In this document: positions 1-5,052 of the stretch, one piece after another
Numbering within the stretch: position 1 is the first letter of the stretch
Layout: each line of letters opens with the position of its first letter
Assembly (NCBI GenBank): GCA_027084065.1
Contig: JALWLR010000113.1
Span: 1-5,052, forward strand
Source: Helicobacteraceae bacterium
GTDB lineage: Bacteria > Campylobacterota > Campylobacteria > Campylobacterales > Sulfurimonadaceae
Length of the DNA stretch: 5,052 nt
Direction: 5' to 3'
Notes under the pieces: generated by a model
The model's input: the letters and a program-made list of their open reading frames with translations, nothing else
Databases searched by the model: none
Told to the model about the DNA's origin: nothing
Made by a program: the position numbers and the translations under genes

Positions 1-226
1 AGTGCTTTAGAGTTGCTTTTACACGCGCCGTTGCTATGTCATCGTCAAGTCCGTTGTTGATGAGATAGGAAACAACGGCACTGTGCAAGGTAATTTTTGT
101 CTCTTGATTTTGCTCTTGTGTTGTTGTGATGTTTCGAATTGCTTCTAAAGAATCAGCAGGTAAAACAGTTGTAAATGCAATGTTGCTTAAAAAAATAGTT
201 ATAACGAATATTTGTCTTTTTATCAT
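1..226 (-). CDS. N-terminal part of a small exported protein of unknown function (runs off the window)
   Basis: The frame is open from an ATG at 226-224 to the window edge, giving 75 residues with no stop; the C-terminus is missing. The start is supported by an AAGGA Shine-Dalgarno box a few bases upstream (GAAGGAAACCAAC before ATG). The N-terminus reads MIKRQIFVITIFLSNIAF, a positive start (K3, R4) followed by a hydrophobic stretch to about residue 22, then a plausible signal peptidase site at LPA/DS (residues 22-26), so export to the periplasm is likely. The mature part seen is polar and probably helical, with a Q/N/T-rich stretch near residues 34-43 and then LHSAVVSYLINNGLDDD. I do not recognise the family. 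It follows nifU on the same strand, 126 bp beyond the nifU stop, with a hairpin between, so it may be a separate transcript. Nothing visible ties it to Fe-S assembly. Confidence 0.7.
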   Translation of the reverse strand, partial: MIKRQIFVITIFLSNIAFTTVLPADSLEAIRNITTTQEQNQETKITLHSAVVSYLINNGLDDDIATARVKATLKH

Positions 227-302
227 GTTGGTTTCCTTCAAAGTAGATAAGAGCAGTTTAGTCTTCTATAGATAATGAAAGATAAATAGTCATAAGTGAT
301 TG

Positions 303-352
303 CAAAAAAAGAGGAAGCACAAAGGGTTCAAAGTGGGTTTATGCCCACTTTG
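303..352 (-). terminator. Hairpin at the nifU stop codon, possible transcription terminator
   Basis: A perfect 9-bp inverted repeat, CAAAGTGGG (329-337) and CCCACTTTG (344-352) with a 6-base loop, begins directly after the nifU TAA (353-355). Read on the - strand, a run of seven T lies further downstream (complement of the A-run near 304-310), about 19 bases past the stem. The stem position is ideal for ending the nifS-nifU message, but the gap before the T-run is longer than in a textbook intrinsic terminator. It may instead be a 3'-end stabilising structure or a leaky terminator. No T-run follows it in the + direction. Confidence 0.5.
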
Positions 353-1327
353 TTAGATAGGAAGAACGCGAATTTTTGGCGAGAGTTTCTCTTTGAGCGT
401 GCTCTCTATTGCATAGAGTGTTCCTGTCGTCGAGCTTGCACACCCGCTGCACGCACCCATATAGCGGATGTAGACATCGATGTACTCATCACCTTTTTTG
501 ATGTCGACGACCTCCATATTTCCACCATCCATGACAAGAAACTGACGAACGTTTTCGTCGATAGCTTCATCTATAGCTTTGATCTGCTGTACGAGCGTCA
601 TATTTTCAAAGTCACCGTTATCTTTTGCTTCGAGTGCCTCTTTCATCTTTTCCTCCTCCATTTCACGTCTGGTTTCAGCCAAGATGTCTACAAGGTAGTA
701 TTCACGCTCCTCGTGCCCGCCGGGTTTGATACAGCTTTTACAAAAGCCGCCCGCTTTGGTGTAGTCTGTGATCTCTTCGATGGTTTTTAGATCATTAAGA
801 CGAATGACCTCTTTAAGTGTAGAGAGACTTACACGTGCACATTCACACACAATGATCTCATCTTCAAAACTCTCTGCATCTACACCTTTGTAAAGACCTG
901 CCGCTTTTTTGATGACATCGTACGCCATAACGGAGCAGTGCATCTTCTGCGGCGGAACGGCAGGTGTGTCAGGATCGTCACGAAGCGCTTTTTCAACATC
1001 GATGTTGGTAATTTTTACAGCTTCGTCGACTGTTTTACCTTTACAAAGCTCTACCATCATATCGCTACTGGCGATAGCTGTACCACAACCAAAACTTTTG
1101 AATTTCGCATCGACGATTTTATCCGTCTCTGGATCGATTTCCCAATAAAGACGCACCGCATCCCCACAGCTTTCAGCACCAAAGTCGGCAACGACAAGCT
1201 TGTGTCCTCTTGCTTCTGCTTCTTCTGGAGTGATTTCACCTTGATTTTTCGGGTTGTTCATCAGTTCTTGTACTTTGTTGGAGTATTCATCCCAAAGTGA
1301 ACCGCCTATTAGATCGTTTTTTGCCAT
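353..1327 (-). CDS. nifU: NifU, three-domain iron-sulfur cluster scaffold protein
   Basis: This cytoplasmic scaffold builds [2Fe-2S]/[4Fe-4S] clusters with sulfur from NifS and passes them to apo-proteins. The 324-residue product has the full NifU layout. The IscU-like N-terminal domain (about 1-145) has the three cluster cysteines C54 (ESCGDAVR), C81 (FGCGTA) and C131 (MHCSV). The central BFD-like [2Fe-2S] domain has C161 and C163 (CEC) plus C196 and C199 (CKSC). The C-terminal Nfu domain (about 244-324) carries GACSGC with C293 and C296. All expected ligands are present and the length is typical. The frame extends upstream to an ATG at 1405, but those 26 residues come from the repeat region. 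The start at 1327 (MAKNDLIGG) has an AAAGGA box (complement of 1334-1339) seven bases away. It lies downstream of nifS. With no nif structural genes in view, a housekeeping role, as known in Helicobacter and Campylobacter, is more likely than nitrogenase maturation. Confidence 0.96.
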   Translation of the reverse strand: MAKNDLIGGSLWDEYSNKVQELMNNPKNQGEITPEEAEARGHKLVVADFGAESCGDAVRLYWEIDPETDKIVDAKFKSFGCGTAIASSDMMVELCKGKTVDEAVKITNIDVEKALRDDPDTPAVPPQKMHCSVMAYDVIKKAAGLYKGVDAESFEDEIIVCECARVSLSTLKEVIRLNDLKTIEEITDYTKAGGFCKSCIKPGGHEEREYYLVDILAETRREMEEEKMKEALEAKDNGDFENMTLVQQIKAIDEAIDENVRQFLVMDGGNMEVVDIKKGDEYIDVYIRYMGACSGCASSTTGTLYAIESTLKEKLSPKIRVLPI

Positions 1328-1334
1328 ACCATAT

Positions 1335-1376
1335 CCTTTAAATTTTATAAATTTAAAGGGAACCTTTATTCCCTTT
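1335..1376 (-). promoter_or_regulatory. Two overlapping, mutually exclusive hairpins in front of nifU; one hides its ribosome binding site
   Basis: On the - strand the nifU leader can fold two ways. Hairpin 1 pairs AAAGGGAA (complement of 1369-1376) with TTCCCTTT (complement of 1355-1362), 8 bp with a 6-base loop. Hairpin 2 pairs CCTTTAAATTT (complement of 1349-1359) with AAATTTAAAGG (complement of 1335-1345), a perfect 11-bp stem with a 3-base loop. The 3' arm of hairpin 2 contains the AAAGG Shine-Dalgarno core of nifU. The arms overlap at 1355-1359, so both cannot form completely. Hairpin 1 belongs to repeat copy A. The pairing is seen directly; a role in controlling nifU translation is inference. 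Hairpin 2 is AT-rich and may be weak. Confidence 0.5.
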
Positions 1377-1478
1377 TTATACGGTGCTGGAAATAATTCC
1401 ACCACCTACGCTAACGCTAAGTTTCCTTTGGCAGGAAGCCCGCGCAGCCATTGCTGCTTTTGGTTTTCAAAAAATTCA
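1357..1478. repeat. Tandem structured repeat, copy A
   Basis: This is the nifU-proximal copy of a roughly 122-bp element. On the + strand it holds, in order: hairpin I (stem flush with 1355-1376); hairpin II at 1383-1406 (GGTG and TGGAA pairing with TTCCA and CACC around one C-C mismatch); the block CGCTAACGCTAAGTT starting at 1409; hairpin III at 1421-1439 (stem around the loop TTGGC); hairpin IV at 1444-1457 (GCAGC, CATT, GCTGC); and a T-run/A-run pair near 1458-1474. The same blocks recur in copy B at a spacing of 122-123 bp. It is noncoding on both strands apart from spurious short frames. Confidence 0.85.
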
Positions 1479-1601
1479 AGGGAACCTAATCCCTATTTAG
1501 TACGGTATCGGGAGTAAATCCCGCTACCTGCGCTAACGCTAAGTTCCCCTCGGCGGGGAGCTCAAGCAGCCATTGCTACTTTTTAGTTTTCAAAAAGTTA
1601 T
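1479..1601. repeat. Tandem structured repeat, copy B
   Basis: This second copy has the same block order as copy A: hairpin I at 1479-1494 (AGGGA and TCCCT); hairpin II at 1504-1528 (GGTA and CGGGA pairing with TCCCG and TACC); the conserved block CGCTAACGCTAAGTT starting at 1531; hairpin III at 1543-1561 (loop TCGGC); hairpin IV at 1566-1579 (GCAGC, CATT, GCTAC); and CTTTTT/AAAAAG at 1579-1597. Many differences from copy A fall in stems and are matched on the opposite arm, so the folds survive. By eye the copies are about three-quarters identical, so the duplication is not recent or the copies arrived separately. Confidence 0.85.
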
Positions 1602-1622
1602 AGGGAAGCTTTATTCCCTTTT

Positions 1623-1626
<4 letters not shown>
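1602..1626. repeat. Tandem structured repeat, partial copy C (hairpin I only)
   Basis: These 25 bases match the start of copy A (1357-1381) with a single difference (C1363 against G1608). They contain hairpin I again: AGGGAA (1602-1607) and TTCCCT (1614-1619) around a 6-base loop. Similarity then stops, six bases before the nifS stop codon. The array is therefore bracketed by a hairpin I at each end. On the - strand a short T-run (complement of 1592-1596) follows a few bases after the stem, so it could act as a weak terminator or pause site behind nifS. Confidence 0.75.
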
Positions 1627-2894
<1,268 letters not shown>

Positions 2895-2905
2895 TTAGTT
2901 TTGAC

Positions 2906-2911
2906 ATAATA
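2906..2911 (-). promoter_or_regulatory. Possible -10 element of the nifS-nifU promoter
   Basis: On the - strand TATTAT (complement of 2906-2911) is a five-of-six match to the -10 consensus. It would start a transcript near 2899, with a leader of about 50 bases containing the operator candidate and the nifS ribosome binding site. No good -35 is visible, which is usual in this phylum. Closer AT-rich -10 look-alikes at about 2866-2875 would start transcription inside the ribosome binding site and are less likely. Confidence 0.35.
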
Positions 2912-2957
2912 ATGACTTTGTGTTTAAGTTCAGCTTAAGACAAAACAAGGGGTAAGA

Positions 2958-2995
2958 GTTTTTTAAGTTTTTTAAGAGAGAGGCTTGGATATAAT
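2958..2995 (+). promoter_or_regulatory. leuC-mobA-moaC promoter with TATAAT box and phased T-tracts
   Basis: A perfect TATAAT lies at 2990-2995. Upstream are two tandem copies of GTTTTTTAA (2958-2966 and 2967-2975), six-T runs repeated at 9 bp, in place of a -35 hexamer. This matches the known Campylobacter/Helicobacter sigma-70 pattern of phased T-rich DNA with a strong -10. Transcription would start near 3002, giving a leader of only about 26 bases, too short for a riboswitch or a leucine attenuator. Confidence 0.7.
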
Positions 2996-3027
2996 TGCGT
3001 ACTTTTTAAAATATGAGGTTTTACACT

Positions 3028-4287
3028 ATGGGTCAGACGATAACCGAAAAAATTTTCAGTGAGCATGTAGGAAAAGAGGTCTATGCAGGAGAGATAGTGC
3101 GTTCTCCTATCGATATGGTCATAGGAAACGACATCACGACGCCTATTTCCATCAAGGCATTTGAAGATGTAGGAGCGACGAAGCTCGCCAATCCGGACGG
3201 ATTTTCGATAGTGCTTGACCACTTTATCCCGGCTAAAGACATTGCCAGTGCAAATCAGGCGAGAATCTCAAGAGACTTTGCTAAAAAGCATAAGATGAAA
3301 CACTTTTTCGATGAAAAAGATATGGGAATCGAGCACGCTTTATTGCCTGAAAAAGGTCTTGTGGTACCGGGCGATGTCATCATTGGTGCAGACAGTCACA
3401 CATGTACGCATGGAGCATTGGGAGCTTTTAGTACCGGAATGGGAAGTACCGACCTTGCTTTTGCGATGGTAACGGGTGGTAACTGGTTTAAAGTGCCTGA
3501 GAGCATTAAAGTCGTTCTTAGGGGTAAACCGGGTAAATATGTTACGGGTAAAGACATAATTTTGGAGCTTATCCGTATGATTGGGGTTGATGGTGCACTC
3601 TATAAAGCATTGGAATTCACGGGCGATACGATAGCACATTTAAGTATGGATGACAGATTTTCGATGTGCAACATGGCGATTGAAGCGGGAGCTAAAAATG
3701 GTATTGTCGCATATGACGAAGTTACGGAAGCTTTTTTGAAAGATAAGCCGCTTGCGCGTAAGCCGCGTATTCACTACAGTGATGACGATGCGAAATATGT
3801 AGAAATCGTCGAAATCGATGTTGCATCTTTGGAGCTTGTTATTGCCTATCCGTTTTTGCCTTCAAACGGTCATCCGATTTCCAAAGCCGTCGAAGATAAA
3901 ATCAAAATCGATCAGGCTTTCATTGGAAGCTGTACGAACGGACGCCTTGAAGACCTCAAAACCGCCGCAGAAATTCTCAAAGGCAAAAGAGTGCATGAGG
4001 ATGTTCGTCTTATTGTTACACCCGGAACGCAACGCATCTTTAGAGAGGCGGAGAAGCTTGGTTATATCGATGCCATTATCGATGCCGGCGGGGTTGTGAG
4101 CAATCCTACATGTGGAGCGTGTCTTGGTGGATACATGGGTATTTTGGGCGATAACGAAGTTGCAGTCTCAACTACAAATAGAAACTTTGTCGGTCGTATG
4201 GGAAGCAGAAGTTCCAAAGTCTACCTTGCCAACTCTGCAGTAGCTGCAAAGTCGGCGCTTACTGGTTACATTTCCGATCCTAGATAA
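3028..4287 (+). CDS. leuC: 3-isopropylmalate dehydratase, large subunit
   Basis: LeuC with the small subunit LeuD isomerises 2-isopropylmalate to 3-isopropylmalate, the second committed step of leucine synthesis, in the cytoplasm. The 419-residue product is an aconitase-superfamily large subunit of the short (about 420-residue) class. ADSHTCTHG (121-129) is the active-site histidine motif. The three [4Fe-4S] ligands are C302 (GSCTNGR), C362 and C365 (PTCGACLGG), and TTNRNFVGRMG (382-392) is the family's C-terminal signature. An upstream in-frame ATG at 3013 would add MRFYT but lies on top of the ribosome binding site; the start at 3028 (MGQTITEKIF) has TGAGG nine bases upstream. leuD is not adjacent. 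It leads an operon with mobA and moaC and diverges from nifS-nifU, whose products could supply its cluster. A related function such as homoaconitase cannot be excluded from motifs alone, but LeuC is by far the likelier. Confidence 0.93.
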   Translation: MGQTITEKIFSEHVGKEVYAGEIVRSPIDMVIGNDITTPISIKAFEDVGATKLANPDGFSIVLDHFIPAKDIASANQARISRDFAKKHKMKHFFDEKDMGIEHALLPEKGLVVPGDVIIGADSHTCTHGALGAFSTGMGSTDLAFAMVTGGNWFKVPESIKVVLRGKPGKYVTGKDIILELIRMIGVDGALYKALEFTGDTIAHLSMDDRFSMCNMAIEAGAKNGIVAYDEVTEAFLKDKPLARKPRIHYSDDDAKYVEIVEIDVASLELVIAYPFLPSNGHPISKAVEDKIKIDQAFIGSCTNGRLEDLKTAAEILKGKRVHEDVRLIVTPGTQRIFREAEKLGYIDAIIDAGGVVSNPTCGACLGGYMGILGDNEVAVSTTNRNFVGRMGSRSSKVYLANSAVAAKSALTGYISDPR

Positions 4288-4868
4288 TGCAACTTGATAT
4301 TCCCTGCATTCTTTTTGCAGGGGGAAAAAGCAGCCGAATGGGAGAAGATAAAGCACTGCTTCCTTTTGGCGGTTATACAACTTTGAGTGAGTATCAGTAC
4401 AGACGCCTTGAGAACCTTTTTTGCGATGTCTACATCTCTACAAAAGATCCCCAAAAATTTCCCTTTCAAGCCAAGTTTATTTGTGATACGAGTGATATAT
4501 ATGCTCCGACATCCGGGTTTGTTTCCGTGTATCGTACGTTACGTGTGGAGCGCTTTTTCGTTCTTGGTGTCGATATGCCTTTTGTCGATGCAGCTATCTT
4601 TGAGACCCTTTTTCGAAGTGACATGCAAAAAAGGGACGCGACACTCCCTTTGAGTCCAAACGGCATAGAGTCTTTGTGTGGCATTTATCATCGCTCTTTA
4701 GAACCGCATTTTGAACAGATGCTGCAAAACGACGATCATAGACTTAGAAGTCTGATTGAGAGAGTGGATGTAGGGCTTGTTCCGTTTGCAACCAAAGAGG
4801 CGTTTTTCAATCTCAATAGACCACATGAGTACCAAAAAGCAAAAGAACTTTATGATATAATCGTTTGA
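4287..4868 (+). CDS. mobA: MobA, molybdenum cofactor guanylyltransferase
   Basis: MobA transfers GMP from GTP to molybdopterin, making the guanine dinucleotide form of the cofactor used by enzymes such as nitrate reductase and formate dehydrogenase. The 193-residue product has the nucleotidyltransferase fold signature [19 protein letters not shown] at residues 9-27 (G12, G13, R17, K22), the metal-binding D96 in VLGVDMPF, a substrate-loop motif SLCGIYH (129-135, usually PLxGxY), and NLNRPHEY (175-182) matching the family's NxNTPED-like tail. Length is normal. The start ATG shares its A with the leuC stop (TAATG), and there is no good ribosome binding site upstream, so translation probably depends on ribosomes finishing leuC. 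The next gene, moaC, belongs to the same cofactor pathway and supports the call. No MobB is seen. Confidence 0.93.
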   Translation: MQLDIPCILFAGGKSSRMGEDKALLPFGGYTTLSEYQYRRLENLFCDVYISTKDPQKFPFQAKFICDTSDIYAPTSGFVSVYRTLRVERFFVLGVDMPFVDAAIFETLFRSDMQKRDATLPLSPNGIESLCGIYHRSLEPHFEQMLQNDDHRLRSLIERVDVGLVPFATKEAFFNLNRPHEYQKAKELYDIIV

Positions 4869-4881
4869 AAAAGAGATTACT

Positions 4882-5052
4882 ATGGCAAATTTGACACATT
4901 TGGATGAAAAAGATAGACCGAAAATGGTCGATGTATCACAAAAAGAGAACACGACCCGTACGGCAGTTGCCAGCGGCATAATCGAAGTGACGCAAGAGGC
5001 GTTCGATGCAGTTGTGAACAATACCGCAAAAAAAGGTCCCGTACTACAAACG
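4882..5052 (+). CDS. moaC: MoaC, cyclic pyranopterin monophosphate synthase (N-terminal part)
   Basis: MoaC rearranges the cyclised GTP product of MoaA into cyclic pyranopterin monophosphate, the first stable intermediate of molybdenum cofactor synthesis. Only 57 residues are in the window; the frame is open at the edge. The visible part has the family's opening pattern: H6 and D8, then [18 protein letters not shown] (15-32), matching the MVDVSxKxxTxRxAxAxG signature, followed by the helix-forming segment [12 protein letters not shown]. The ATG lies 13 bp after the mobA stop with a weak purine-rich site (AAGAGA, 4871-4876), so the genes are probably cotranscribed. Nothing looks broken. MoaC is usually about 155-160 residues, so roughly two-thirds lies outside. 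Confidence 0.93.
   Translation, partial: MANLTHLDEKDRPKMVDVSQKENTTRTAVASGIIEVTQEAFDAVVNNTAKKGPVLQT

Noticed and set aside
296..790. 164-codon open frame on the + strand
   Set aside because: It lies antisense to nifU, has no ribosome binding site or recognisable domain, and nifU is a secure call with all its cysteine ligands.
1328..1405. N-terminal extension of nifU by 26 residues, starting at an ATG at 1405
   Set aside because: The extension is translated from repeat copy A and the leader hairpins, has no ribosome binding site, and does not resemble NifU; the start at 1327 has a good site and a family-like N-terminus.
1254..1517. 87-codon + strand frame crossing the nifU start and repeat copy A
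   Set aside because: It spans the nifU N-terminus in antisense and noncoding repeat sequence; copy B does not preserve it.
3013..3027. Upstream leuC start adding MRFYT
   Set aside because: This ATG overlaps the GAGG ribosome binding site of the 3028 start and lies only about 11 bases after the predicted transcription start.
2996..3027. Leader peptide or riboswitch controlling leuC
   Set aside because: The predicted leader is only about 26 bases, with no leucine-rich short frame and no room for an aptamer.

Overview
The window looks like the chromosome of a free-living member of the Campylobacterota (the former Epsilonproteobacteria; a Sulfurimonas- or Sulfuricurvum-like organism is my best guess). 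The evidence is a NIF-type NifS/NifU pair serving as general iron-sulfur machinery, a short two-subunit-type LeuC, moderate AT-richness, and a promoter with a good TATAAT box behind phased T-tracts instead of a clear -35. No sequence search was possible, so the genus is inferred.

Layout. Two gene sets diverge from a control region at about 2847-3027. Leftward (- strand) lie nifS (cysteine desulfurase, 1632-2846), a 304-bp gap filled with structured repeats, nifU (three-domain Fe-S scaffold, 353-1327), a hairpin at the nifU stop codon, and the start of a small exported protein of unknown function (226 to beyond position 1). Rightward (+ strand) lie leuC (3028-4287), mobA (4287-4868, overlapping the leuC stop by one base) and the first 57 codons of moaC (4882 to beyond 5052).

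How the genes fit together. NifS releases sulfur from cysteine and NifU assembles Fe-S clusters from it. LeuC, encoded divergently, needs a [4Fe-4S] cluster. LeuC works in leucine synthesis, whereas MobA and MoaC work late and early in molybdenum cofactor synthesis, so the rightward operon joins two pathways by tight translational packing.

The least ordinary part is the nifS-nifU gap. It holds two tandem copies of a roughly 122-bp element plus a partial third copy. Two internal hairpins carry paired compensatory changes between the copies, so structure has been kept while sequence drifted. The last hairpin overlaps a second, 11-bp hairpin that buries the nifU ribosome binding site, so the two are mutually exclusive. 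The element resembles a REP/BIME-type palindromic repeat, or a structured RNA setting the NifS:NifU ratio. A second point of interest is a 13-bp near-palindrome in the nifS leader that matches the core of IscR/Rrf2-type operators with one mismatch.
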